The position numbers were made by a program, and so were the translations under genes. Positions 26,440 to 33,624 of a stretch of DNA of 64,000 nucleotides are shown here, piece after piece (the first letter of the stretch is position 1; each line of letters starts with the position of its first letter). A model generated the notes under the pieces. That model was not told the DNA's origin. It saw nothing but the letters and a program-made list of their open reading frames with translations, and did not search any database. Source of the stretch: Clostridium_AT radicumherbarum (GTDB lineage Bacteria; Bacillota; Clostridia; Clostridiales; Clostridiaceae); assembly GCF_045310525.1 (NCBI RefSeq), contig NZ_JBJHZY010000001.1, positions 1,612,001 to 1,676,000 of the forward strand, in the 5' to 3' direction.

Positions 26440-27642
26440 ATGAAAGTAAGAAAAAGAATAGCTTTCTTTATGTTTATATTTTGTTTATTTTATATACTGA
26501 ACCATAGTGATGCAAGTAATATTCAAAACCAATCTAGCACTATTCCACAATACAATCCTAATGTGCTTACTGGATGGCAAGTTGATTTGCGAGGAAAAGA
26601 TATTTCAATGTTAAATTTAGAAAAAAGAGAAGATGATTTATTACATTCTGATTTTGATACTAAAACAATATGGACAAAGAATCTTCCAACTAATTATAAT
26701 CCATTTAAAATTTTGGAGTCTTCAGAAAATCCTGGGCTAAATATTATTGGATTACATAATATAGGAGTAACGGGGAAAAATGTAAATGTTGCAATTATTG
26801 ATAGTTGGATGCCTGATAATCATATAGAATATTCAAAGCAGTTGAAAATGTATAAAAGTTATGCAGCAGCCAGTAGTTTGCAGTTTCATGGGTCTGCTGT
26901 TACTTCTATCGTCGTTGGAAAAAATACAGGAGTCGCACCTGATGCAAACCTGTATTATATAGGTACAAACAATTATGAGAATGGTAAAGCAGATTTTACA
27001 TCGTATGCAAAAGCTATTGAAGAAATAGTTGACATCAATAAAAAGTTAGATAATAAAATAAGAGTTTTATCTATATCAACAGCTTGGGCTCCAGATAGCA
27101 CAGGATATAATGAATTAATAAGAGCAATTAAAGATGCTATAGCACAGAATATTTTTGTAGTATCACCAAATATGTTTGAATACTATTCAAATAAATTCTA
27201 TTTTTATGGAATAGAAATAGGGTGTTTGAAAGATAGAGATAAAGCAGATAATTATAATATAGTTCCTTGGGACAAATGGATTAATATGCTTAAAAACTCA
27301 ACAAATTTTGCGGAATATTATAAAAATAATTTTAATGAAGTTCAACCGTCATTACAATTACTTATACCTATTGGGTGTAAAACAGTAGCTAGTCAATTAG
27401 GCAAAGATGATTACACCTTTTTTAGTACAGATGGATGGAGTTGGGGGATTCCCTATATAGCTGGACTATATGCACTTGTTTGTCAGGTGAAACCAAATAT
27501 AACTCCAGAGGAATTTTGGAGTGTTTCACTTAATACTGGAGTTGAGAGGATTATAAATAAGGATAATAAGAATTATATAGGTAAAATAGTAAATCCACAG
27601 AAACTAATAAGCGAGCTCATGAAGCAAAAAGTATTAAAGTAA
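26440..27642 (+). CDS. S8 family (subtilisin-like) serine peptidase
   Basis: 400-residue exported or membrane-anchored protease with an N-terminal hydrophobic segment (IAFFMFIFCLFYIL). The triad is visible: Asp in VAIIDSWM, His in QFHGSAVTSIV, Ser in GWSWGIPYIAG, which aligns with the subtilase GTSMAAPHVAG. The oxyanion Asn region reads VVSPNMFE. Spacing is typical of divergent clostridial subtilases. The ATG at 26440 is used because the upstream GTG (26431) is part of the ribosome site AAAGGTGG. Substrate unknown; monocistronic. Confidence 0.8.
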   Translation: MKVRKRIAFFMFIFCLFYILNHSDASNIQNQSSTIPQYNPNVLTGWQVDLRGKDISMLNLEKREDDLLHSDFDTKTIWTKNLPTNYNPFKILESSENPGLNIIGLHNIGVTGKNVNVAIIDSWMPDNHIEYSKQLKMYKSYAAASSLQFHGSAVTSIVVGKNTGVAPDANLYYIGTNNYENGKADFTSYAKAIEEIVDINKKLDNKIRVLSISTAWAPDSTGYNELIRAIKDAIAQNIFVVSPNMFEYYSNKFYFYGIEIGCLKDRDKADNYNIVPWDKWINMLKNSTNFAEYYKNNFNEVQPSLQLLIPIGCKTVASQLGKDDYTFFSTDGWSWGIPYIAGLYALVCQVKPNITPEEFWSVSLNTGVERIINKDNKNYIGKIVNPQKLISELMKQKVLK

Positions 27643-27777
27643 TAATATATAATTTCAATAGAAGGCGCTATAGCGCAATACTAATATAAATATAATAATT
27701 TTATGCTAAAAATTATAGATTTACTTCGTAATTTTCTTTTATTACGTCCCAATGGTAATTGAAGTCTTATTAAAGAA

Positions 27778-27904
27778 TAAAATTAGTTACTGCTCTTGTT
27801 TCCTTTTCTGGCATTAAAACTCCAGTTTCTTTTCCTGCTTGTATGCGTTTTATTAGCCTAACCATATATTTCCATAGAGTTCTCATAGTTTGCATTCCTT
27901 TTTT
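27778..27904 (-). pseudogene. 3'-end fragment of flavodoxin-type reductase gene
   Basis: 127 bp homologous to the 3' end of the intact gene at 28583-29209, same orientation, encoding GMQTMRTLWKYMVRLIKRIQ and AGKETGVLMPEKETRAVTNF before the stop. The 5' two thirds are absent. Together with 23970-24167 this makes three related pieces within 5.3 kb. The remaining DNA between 27643 and 27995 shows no gene. Confidence 0.8.
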
Positions 27905-27995
27905 TGTTTTCTGTACTGCAATTATGATGCATAAATTTCCATATGTAGTCAATACTAAAACTATAATAGGAATAATATTATAGGAGGCACAGAAA

Positions 27996-28214
27996 ATGCA
28001 GGCTGGAGTAAGAAATAAATTAGTGGGAAAAGTTGAGGAAATTAAGGCTGATGATGTTATGGCTCAAATCAAGATGACTGTTGATGGGTGAAATAATTCC
28101 CCAATTGTAACGTCCGTGATGACGAGAGAGAGTTTAGAAGATGCAGGTTTTAAGCAGGGAGATCAAGTTGAGGCCCTAATAAAAGCCATTAATGTAGTAT
28201 TTGTAAAACATTAA
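27996..28214 (+). pseudogene. Molybdopterin-binding (Mop/TOBE) protein with internal stop
   Basis: A 72-codon frame typical of small Mop/TOBE molybdate-binding proteins (GVRNKLVGKVEEIKADDVMA ... TSVMTRESLEDAGFKQGDQV ... ALIKAINVVFV) is interrupted by one TGA at 28089-28091 in the middle. The ribosome site TAGGAGG, the rest of the frame and the terminator at 28221 are intact, so inactivation looks recent, unless the TGA is a sequencing error. The small size and both half-motifs fit the family well. Confidence 0.8.
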
Positions 28215-28220
28215 TAATTC

Positions 28221-28263
28221 AAGACTGTTACATAACTATTTTTATGTGTGTGACAGTCTTTTT
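28221..28263 (+). terminator. Intrinsic terminator after Mop gene
   Basis: AAGACTGT...ACAGTCTT with additional inner pairing (TACATA/TATGTG) followed by TTTT. Confidence 0.8.
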
Positions 28264-28359
28264 AGTTCTTATTAAAAAACTCACGAAAATTTAGGGTAAA
28301 TTTACTACATTAGTAGTATTGACCATGAAGCATCCACTTCTATATGTGTTGGTAGTTTA

Positions 28360-28449
28360 CTAATTTAAAATATAGAGAATCAGACCCAAAATTAAAGCTA
28401 TAGGTAGTACAGCTATTGTCCACATTAAAAGATTTATTGGTAAACTCAT
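28360..28449 (-). CDS. 29-aa hydrophobic ORF, possible lactate-permease start remnant
   Basis: ATG 28449 to TAG 28360 encodes one hydrophobic helix (LLMWTIAVLPIALILGLILY). The opening resembles N termini of LctP-type lactate permeases, so it may be the leftover start of such a gene rather than a functional peptide. No ribosome site precedes it, which lowers confidence. The rest of 28264-28582 shows only the hairpin at 28523. Confidence 0.25.
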   Translation of the reverse strand: MSLPINLLMWTIAVLPIALILGLILYILN

Positions 28450-28522
28450 TTAAAAATTCAATGTTTTGCAATCATTAAGCAGAAATTATGGTTTTCTATG
28501 TTGTAAGTTAGGGTTTGCTAAA

Positions 28523-28553
28523 CCACCAATTAGCTATGAAAACTAATTGGTGG
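28523..28553 (-). terminator. Hairpin downstream of the flavodoxin-type reductase gene
   Basis: CCACCAATTAG (28523-28533) and CTAATTGGTGG (28543-28553) form a perfect 11-bp stem, 30 bp beyond the minus-strand stop at 28583. Short T-rich stretch follows on the minus strand. Confidence 0.6.
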
Positions 28554-28582
28554 CTAAAATATTTTGCTTTTTTAACTTTTTA

Positions 28583-29209
28583 TTAACGTATAAAATTAGT
28601 TACTGCTCTTGCTTCCTTTTCTGGCAATAAAACTCCAGTTTCTTTCCCTGCTTGTATGCATTTTAATAGCCAAGCCATGTTTTTCCCTAGAGTTCTCATG
28701 GTTTGCATTCCTTCTAGATCTTGTTTAACTTCGTCGGGAGTATTTCCATGTACCATGTTCCAATATTGAGAGGATACTATTGGCATATTAGAAATTGTAA
28801 AATATTTATTTAGCTGATCCAGGGCTGCTGTGGAACCACCTCTACGACAACTTACTACTGCAGCACCTGGCTTATACTCAAAGCCATATCCAGCATAAAA
28901 GAATCTATCTAAAAAGGATGTTATGTGACCTGAGGCACCAGCATAGTGTACTGGAGAACCAAATATAAAACCATCAGCCGACATTGCTTTTTCTAAAGCA
29001 ATGTTTACGGTGTCATCGTTAAAGGAGCATTTGCCAGAGTTATCTCTAGAACAGCCTCCGCAGGCCATGCAGCCACGAACAGGGTTCTTTCCTACGTGAA
29101 AAATTTCTGTTTCAATATTTTCTTTTTCAAGTTCCTTTGCTACTTCGCATAGTGCTGTATAAGTACAGCCTTTAGCTTTTGCACTACCATTAATTAATAA
29201 TACTTTCAT
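28583..29209 (-). CDS. Flavodoxin family / NADPH-dependent FMN reductase-like protein
   Basis: 208-residue flavoprotein of the iron-sulfur flavoprotein/FMN-reductase superfamily: N-terminal FMN-binding loop LLINGSAKAKGCTYTAL, a cysteine motif CMACGGC followed by a fourth cysteine (GKCSFNDD) near residues 45-65, and FGSPVHYAGASGHITSFLDR. Cys spacing suggests a possible 4Fe-4S cluster. ATG 29209 is used (GGGTGG upstream) instead of GTG 29218. Two truncated relatives lie nearby at 23970 and 27778, so the locus has undergone duplication and decay. Confidence 0.85.
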   Translation of the reverse strand: MKVLLINGSAKAKGCTYTALCEVAKELEKENIETEIFHVGKNPVRGCMACGGCSRDNSGKCSFNDDTVNIALEKAMSADGFIFGSPVHYAGASGHITSFLDRFFYAGYGFEYKPGAAVVSCRRGGSTAALDQLNKYFTISNMPIVSSQYWNMVHGNTPDEVKQDLEGMQTMRTLGKNMAWLLKCIQAGKETGVLLPEKEARAVTNFIR

Positions 29210-29533
29210 TTCTACCACCCACTTTCATATACTATTATACAATAATATATAAGTAATGGGGCCCGATGATATATTAAAAATTGTAAAGAAATATCATAGT
29301 ATTAAATAATAAATTGCAAGTTCAATTAATATCTAATCATGTAATTGTGAGCACTGGAGAACTCAAGAAATTTGTAAATTGCTAAAAAGAATGCATTGAT
29401 GTGATATTTATAATTTCAATAAAATGGATTAAGTTCATGATATTATTAAGCTGTAACAATTATCATAAATATGCATAATATGAACTATAAAATTCGACAT
29501 GAAGTCTCATTATATTAAAAGGAGAAGAAACTT
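29210..29533. other. Divergent intergenic region
   Basis: 324 bp between the flavodoxin-type gene and the coat-like gene. Apart from the sigma-K-like promoter candidate at 29456-29482 I see no gene, repeat or terminator. Confidence 0.4.
29456..29482 (+). promoter_or_regulatory. Sigma-K-like promoter candidate
   Basis: AC (29456-29457), 16-bp spacer, CATAATATG (29474-29482), close to the mother-cell sigma-K pattern (AC-N16-CATANNNTA). It lies 52 bp before a spore-coat-like gene, which supports the reading. Confidence 0.4.
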
Positions 29534-30328
29534 ATGTGCAATAATGATATTGAAAATAATGATAATTGTTCAAGCGTTATATCAGAAACAAAAACAATTG
29601 CAGAACAAATTTGTGTAGCTCCTGATGTTATTGGCCCTGGAGATGTATTTGTTAAGATTCCGGTTATTCTTGCAGAGGCAAATGTAACAATTCCGGTTGA
29701 AGCAACTATCACATTGGACCAGCCAGCTACAGAGATTAAACGTATTAAAAAGAATGTATTTTTAACTGAAGCTCGACTTATTCCTATTCCTATTCCATTT
29801 TCAGAAGTCAATGGCTTTTTTGGTACAGGTATAGTTTTTATCCAGGGTTTTATTAGAAAGAATATCGAGTACGCTACCCAAACTTGTCCAACGACTGCCA
29901 GTGCAAATTTTTGTGGAGATATAAGACAATGTACCGTTGAAACTCCTTTTGATCTTACTACCAGAGTTACTTTCTTCAGAAATCCTGTTTTTACTAACAA
30001 TACTTCAAGTGAACTGGAATTTTTTACAGATAAACTTAGTTCCTGCGATGCTTGCGCGGATAACGTAGTAGGAAAAAATCCTTGCGATCAGAGTTTCTTT
30101 GCTACAGAATTCTTTAATGAAAAACCTTTTGTTGAACTAGTAAGAGCGGATATTGCTGAACTTGATATTCACAAAAATCCAATGACAAATTGCCATATTC
30201 CTACAGAACAACTGTTTAAGGTAATTACCGAAAAAATTGTTGTAAATTTAACCTTTAAACTTTTACAAAATCAGCAGGTAAAATTGGAAGCATTAACCCC
30301 GACTAGTCCATGTCCAAGGACCTCTTAA
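29534..30328 (+). CDS. SPOCS (DUF3794)-like spore coat/exosporium protein
   Basis: 264-residue protein with beta-rich, cysteine-containing sequence typical of SPOCS-domain proteins: PVILAEANVTIPVEATITL, IPIPIPFSEVNGFFGTGIVF, GFIRKNIEYATQ, TPFDLTTRVTF. About ten cysteines are spread through the protein, as in cross-linked coat components. No signal peptide. Ribosome site AAAGGAG. The promoter candidate at 29456 and the absence of partners fit a mother-cell-expressed coat gene. Family assignment is by pattern, so a related DUF is possible. Confidence 0.65.
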   Translation: MCNNDIENNDNCSSVISETKTIAEQICVAPDVIGPGDVFVKIPVILAEANVTIPVEATITLDQPATEIKRIKKNVFLTEARLIPIPIPFSEVNGFFGTGIVFIQGFIRKNIEYATQTCPTTASANFCGDIRQCTVETPFDLTTRVTFFRNPVFTNNTSSELEFFTDKLSSCDACADNVVGKNPCDQSFFATEFFNEKPFVELVRADIAELDIHKNPMTNCHIPTEQLFKVITEKIVVNLTFKLLQNQQVKLEALTPTSPCPRTS

Positions 30329-30391
30329 GAAAATAACAATAAATTGAGCTTCACTTTGATGAAAAGGTACAGAAATATTTCATAAATAATA

Positions 30392-30432
30392 AAGAAGGAA
30401 AATCCTCAGATGATGGGGGGCTCCTTCTTTTT
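30392..30432 (+). terminator. Intrinsic terminator after coat-like gene
   Basis: AAGAAGGA (30392-30399) and TCCTTCTT (30422-30429) with further T residues downstream. Confidence 0.65.
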
Positions 30433-30510
30433 CTGTTTTTACTATAAGGATATAAATATGCTTTGTAAATGGTAGTATTCTCCATAATATATATAAATCT
30501 ATTTCAGAAT

Positions 30511-30560
30511 AGTGCAATAAAATTCATTAAAGTACAATAAAGTCCAATAAAGTGCTTGAC
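30511..30560 (+). promoter_or_regulatory. Array of 10-bp direct repeats upstream of HTH gene
   Basis: Five consecutive 10-bp units: AGTGCAATAA, AATTCATTAA, AGTACAATAA, AGTCCAATAA, AGTGCTTGAC. Three match AGTNCAATAA exactly and the last runs into the -35 box. The 10-bp period places equivalent bases on one face of the helix, as expected for cooperative binding of a small regulator, plausibly the excisionase-type protein encoded next. Confidence 0.6.
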
Positions 30561-30584
30561 ATTTATTAAAAGAGTTATTATAAT
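30556..30584 (+). promoter_or_regulatory. Consensus SigA promoter
   Basis: TTGACA (30556-30561), 17-bp spacer, TATAAT (30579-30584): both hexamers are perfect. The -35 box is embedded in the last unit of the 10-bp repeat array. Confidence 0.85.
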
Positions 30585-30620
30585 TTGACCATAGATTAAT
30601 TTTGAAAGGGTAGATTTTTT

Positions 30621-31109
30621 ATGGAGAATCAATTTTATACAATAGATAAAATTGCAGAAATATTGGGTATGCATCACAAAACTATAAGAAAGTTTATAAC
30701 TGAAGGTAAGCTTGCAGCAAGTAAAGTTGGAAAGCAATGGAGAATCTCAGGTCATGATTTAAGTGTTTTTATGGAAAAAAACAATGTTAATATAAGTGAT
30801 AAAAAGATTAGTGAAGAGTCAAATATTGATTTTGTTACTAATGGAGAAGAGAAAGATAATATAAATCAAAAAGTAAATGTATCTACTGTTGTAGATATTA
30901 ATGATGTAGATAAAGAAGAATATTTTAGAATTTCAAATACTCTTATAGCACTAATGAATTGTAGAGATTCCAAAATGGGAAAATCGACAATTAATATGAA
31001 ATATGATGAAAAAGTAAGCAGACTAAGGGTTTTATTATGGGGAAATGTAAGCTTTATTGAAGAGATGCTAAGTGTGATTTCTATGCTTGCGGAACAAACT
31101 AATTTATAA
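30621..31109 (+). CDS. Excisionase-family helix-turn-helix protein
   Basis: 162-residue DNA-binding protein. Residues 3-52 form a MerR/excisionase-type HTH (YTIDKIAEILGMHHKTIRKF, then EGKLAASKVGKQWRISGHDL). The C-terminal part (about 85-162) is a separate domain with SNTLIALMNCRDSKMGKSTI, which I do not recognise but which may bind a ligand or mediate multimerisation. Ribosome site AAAGGG. Driven by a consensus promoter with a repeat array, suggesting autoregulation. It is followed closely by the remnant of a DUF4180 gene and an alpha/beta hydrolase, probably one transcript. Confidence 0.8.
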   Translation: MENQFYTIDKIAEILGMHHKTIRKFITEGKLAASKVGKQWRISGHDLSVFMEKNNVNISDKKISEESNIDFVTNGEEKDNINQKVNVSTVVDINDVDKEEYFRISNTLIALMNCRDSKMGKSTINMKYDEKVSRLRVLLWGNVSFIEEMLSVISMLAEQTNL

Positions 31110-31123
31110 GGAGAGTGAATACT

Positions 31124-31291
31124 TTGAATTACAGAGTAGTAAATAAAAATAACAATAAATATATTGAATTTTTTTCTGATTTGAGGAAACTTTCTTCAGA
31201 GCAAGATGTGGTTATGGAAGCTAACAAAGGAAATCATTTTAGAACATTTAGGAATATTGGAGATGCTGAAACTTGGATTTCAAATTTATGA
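31124..31291 (+). pseudogene. DUF4180 protein with large internal deletion
   Basis: TTG start with AAGGAGAG upstream. The first 28 codons match the start of DUF4180 proteins (NYRVVNKNNNKYIEFF, KLSSEQD) and the last 27 match the family C terminus (MEANKGNHFRTF, DAETWISNL). The roughly 60 central residues normally between them are missing, and the junction stays in frame (SSEQD-VVMEANKG). At 55 residues the domain cannot fold normally. It remains in place in the operon between the HTH gene and the hydrolase. Confidence 0.65.
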
Positions 31292-31310
31292 CACTAAGGA
31301 GAAAAGTAAA

Positions 31311-32159
31311 ATGGGAAAAAATATTGTGTTTAAAACTCAAGAAGGAAAAAATGATGTGATAAAACATTATGATTTATTTCTTGAAAAGTGGGCATTATCT
31401 TATGAAAAATTTTATGTGGATACAAGGTATGGGAAGACATTTATTATAGCTAGTGGTGAAGAAAGCAATCCACCTCTTATATTACTTCATGGCAGTGGTA
31501 TGAACTCTGTTATGTGGTTAAGAGATATGCAAGAATATTCCCGTAATTATAGGGTGTATGCTATAGATATACTAGGTGAACCGGGGAAAAGTGATGAAAA
31601 CCGTCCTTCATTAAGTGGCTCTTATTATGCAGAGTGTCTTAAAGATGTTTTTGATGATTTATCACTGAAAAAAGCAAATGTTGTTGGAATTTCATTAGGT
31701 GCATGGTTAGCAATAAAGTTTTCGGTAAGCTATCCAGAAAAGGTATCTAAACTTGTATTACTTTGCCCATCTGGTGTAGGAAAACAAAAGAAGTCATTTA
31801 TTATTAAGGCTATGTTTTATGCACTTTTAGGAGAGAAAGGTATAGATAAATTATATTACAAAGTTAATGGGAATCAGCCTATACCAGAAAAAATGTTAAA
31901 ATATCAGAAGCTTATAGGAAAGAGCTTCAATTATAGGCGAGAAACAATCCCCATATTTTCTGATAATGAATTAAAATTATTAACTATGCCAACTGTACTA
32001 TTTGTAGGAGCAAAAGATATAATGCTATATTCAGATAAGACTGCAAGACGTTTAGGAGGGTTACTTCCACATGCAGAAATAAATATTATAGCTGAAGCTG
32101 GTCATTCTAATGTTAATGATGTAAATAAAATAATAGCATGGTTAAATTTGAATAGTTAG
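31311..32159 (+). CDS. Alpha/beta hydrolase
   Basis: 282-residue hydrolase with ILLHGSGMNSVMW (oxyanion loop), nucleophile elbow GISLGAW, acid residue in FVGAKDIMLY and histidine in EAGHSN. An N-terminal part of about 50 residues precedes the fold. ATG 31311 has AAGGAGAAAAG upstream; the in-frame ATG at 31206 lies within the DUF4180 remnant and would be out of place. It resembles carboxylesterases paired with excisionase-type regulators in clostridia. Substrate unknown. Confidence 0.88.
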   Translation: MGKNIVFKTQEGKNDVIKHYDLFLEKWALSYEKFYVDTRYGKTFIIASGEESNPPLILLHGSGMNSVMWLRDMQEYSRNYRVYAIDILGEPGKSDENRPSLSGSYYAECLKDVFDDLSLKKANVVGISLGAWLAIKFSVSYPEKVSKLVLLCPSGVGKQKKSFIIKAMFYALLGEKGIDKLYYKVNGNQPIPEKMLKYQKLIGKSFNYRRETIPIFSDNELKLLTMPTVLFVGAKDIMLYSDKTARRLGGLLPHAEINIIAEAGHSNVNDVNKIIAWLNLNS

Positions 32160-32177
32160 TGGATATTGAATTATAAA
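32148..32177 (+). promoter_or_regulatory. Promoter candidate for the 32.2-kb RNA
   Basis: TTGAAT (32148-32153), 18-bp spacer, TATAAA (32172-32177), overlapping the end of the hydrolase gene and directly preceding the structured intergenic segment. Confidence 0.35.
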
Positions 32178-32182
32178 AAAAC

Positions 32183-32404
32183 AAAAGTCTACGTTAGACC
32201 TGTTACGGTGAACCGTATCATAAGGAAAGGAAAAACAGCCTGCAAACACAACATATCAATACTTATAGTAAGTGTGTTCCTAAAATCCTCAAAAAACTCG
32301 AGACTTAAGTGTTAGCTTGTCAACTACTCACTTATTGGGGTGGTTGTGAGATTATGATGCTAGGCGCGAAGGATAGTTGGTAATAATCTCTTATCCTTTT
32401 TATT
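32183..32404 (+). ncRNA. Candidate structured non-coding RNA (~220 nt)
   Basis: The 337-bp gap between a plus-strand hydrolase and a minus-strand cupin gene has no ORF but is richer in G and C than other gaps and shows several stems: TACGG-TGAA-CCGTA, ACTTA-TAG-TAAGT, and a 3' hairpin AAGGATA (32369-32375)/TATCCTT (32392-32398) with a U-tract. A promoter-like pair lies at the left edge. No plus-strand gene follows for 1.5 kb, which argues against a riboswitch. Size and host would suit the clostridial raiA-motif RNA, but I cannot verify that match; a decayed mobile-element end is an alternative. Confidence 0.45.
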
Positions 32405-32435
32405 TGGTATCTCTTCGCAAGAATGAATAAGTAAG

Positions 32436-32474
32436 AAAAATGCTTTTAGGTAGTGGTACCTAAAAGCATTTTTT
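32436..32474. terminator. Bidirectional intrinsic terminator
   Basis: AAAAATGCTTTTAGGTA-GTGG-TACCTAAAAGCATTTTT: a perfect 17-bp stem with A-tract before and T-tract after, so it can stop transcription from both sides. It lies 23 bp from the 3' end of the cupin gene. Confidence 0.9.
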
Positions 32475-32496
32475 CATTACTACTTTTGTGAGACTA

Positions 32497-33021
32497 TTAC
32501 ATCTGATCCTTGTATCCCTCACGAATCAAGTGATATTCTCCGGACTCCGTGTTTAAATCATAAATGTTAAAATTGGTTCTGATATCGAAACCTTCATGAT
32601 GAATAGCCAAATTTATAGAGGCGGAGCCCTCTTCACCACTGACAATTCTATGAAATACACCTGCAGGCCAGACAAGTAACGCACCGCCATTGTATAGGAG
32701 CTTACCATTTTTAAAAATTTTGTCGGGATATACAGTAAAGTGCTCGACTTTGCCATGTGTTTTGTTATAAATGTCAACCTCACGTTTGCCATGAAGAACT
32801 AGAAGGTTATCGTCCTGATGAGGGTGCATGTACCATGGACGTGAGACAGAACCAACAGGTCCAGGAGAAACTGCACTGTGGTCATGAAGCACACGATCAA
32901 TGGAATCTATATGTGTAATACTGTCCATTGGGAAAAGATCAAAAATGACACCTTCTGTTTTTCGAAACGGTTTGAGCTCAATGATGCGGTAGAGATTTTT
33001 TACTTCTTCGATAATATTCAT
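32497..33021 (-). CDS. Cupin domain protein
   Basis: 174-residue single-cupin protein. Metal ligands are visible in WYMHPHQDDNLLVLHGKREV (about residues 63-82) and in the second motif WPAGVFHRIVSG. The upstream loop HDHSAVSPGPVGSVSRPW is Pro/Gly-rich. No DNA-binding domain is attached, so an enzyme or small-molecule binding role is more likely than regulation. Ribosome site AAGGAGGTT. The upstream gene pssA is 66 bp away on the same strand. Confidence 0.75.
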   Translation of the reverse strand: MNIIEEVKNLYRIIELKPFRKTEGVIFDLFPMDSITHIDSIDRVLHDHSAVSPGPVGSVSRPWYMHPHQDDNLLVLHGKREVDIYNKTHGKVEHFTVYPDKIFKNGKLLYNGGALLVWPAGVFHRIVSGEEGSASINLAIHHEGFDIRTNFNIYDLNTESGEYHLIREGYKDQM

Positions 33022-33087
33022 TGTAACCTCCTTAATAAAGAACAGATATTTATAAATACAACGTAAATGTAACCCAAATATTACCTA

Positions 33088-33624
33088 TTATATTTTTTTA
33101 AGTTTGATGTTACTAATCATTAAATACGAACCAATACATATAATTATTGCAATAACAATAATATTAATCATTATAGCTGCATTTATGAGAATATAAATAA
33201 GATAATATATTGCCATAAAACATCCAACTACAGTAATAGGCACTCCAGTAAATATCCCATTAAAATCAAATGCATTATATCTTGCCAGCCTATAAGCTCC
33301 AGCTACCGGCATGAGAATAGTTATAATATACCCGATTAAAGAATAGGAAATAAGGTTACATATATAGAAAGTCAGCACGGACGGTGCCACACCAAATGAT
33401 ATAACATCTGCCAGTGAATCCAGTTCTTTACCTAGAGTATTTTCTACTCCAAAATAACGTGCAATACGTCCGTCATATCTATCAAATAGGGCTGATATAA
33501 GAATGAATGCACTGGAAAAAAGGAAATTCCTCTCGCATGCCATTAGTATAGAAAGCACACCAAAGATTAGATTGCCAAATGTGAATACATTAGATAAGTT
33601 TTCTTTTTTAGGTAAATTTAAAAT
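33088..33624 (-). CDS. pssA: CDP-alcohol phosphatidyltransferase, PssA-like, apparent AUU start
   Basis: Phosphatidylserine synthase-type membrane enzyme. The catalytic CDP-alcohol motif is complete: DRYDGRIARYFG then LGKELDSLAD, matching DxxDGxxAR-x8-GxxxDxxxD, followed by hydrophobic helices. The longest ATG/GTG frame begins internally at 33558 and would cut off the first helix; the frame stays open upstream with a family-typical N terminus (VFTFGNLIFGVLSI) back to ATT 33624, which sits 7 bases after GGAGG. No ATG, GTG or TTG lies between, so AUU initiation is inferred, giving 178 residues. A frameless sequencing error is the alternative. Confidence 0.7.
   Translation of the reverse strand: MLNLPKKENLSNVFTFGNLIFGVLSILMACERNFLFSSAFILISALFDRYDGRIARYFGVENTLGKELDSLADVISFGVAPSVLTFYICNLISYSLIGYIITILMPVAGAYRLARYNAFDFNGIFTGVPITVVGCFMAIYYLIYILINAAIMINIIVIAIIICIGSYLMISNIKLKKI

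Noticed and set aside
26274..26507. 77-codon ORF upstream of the subtilase
   Set aside because: It spans the promoter and ribosome site of the subtilase and has no start signal or recognisable domain.
28089..28091. Programmed recoding (selenocysteine) at the Mop-gene TGA
   Set aside because: Mop proteins are not selenoproteins, and no selenocysteine-type stem-loop is visible just after the codon; a nonsense mutation is simpler.
29515..30000. 161-codon frame antisense to the coat-like gene
   Set aside because: The plus-strand frame has ribosome site, terminator and domain pattern; the antisense frame has none.
30511..30560. CRISPR array or DnaA-box cluster
   Set aside because: Units are 10 bp without spacers and do not match TTATCCACA; the position on a promoter fits operators better.
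32183..32404. Riboswitch or T-box leader
   Set aside because: The element ends in its own terminator and the next plus-strand gene is about 1.6 kb away; no T-box or known aptamer core was recognised.
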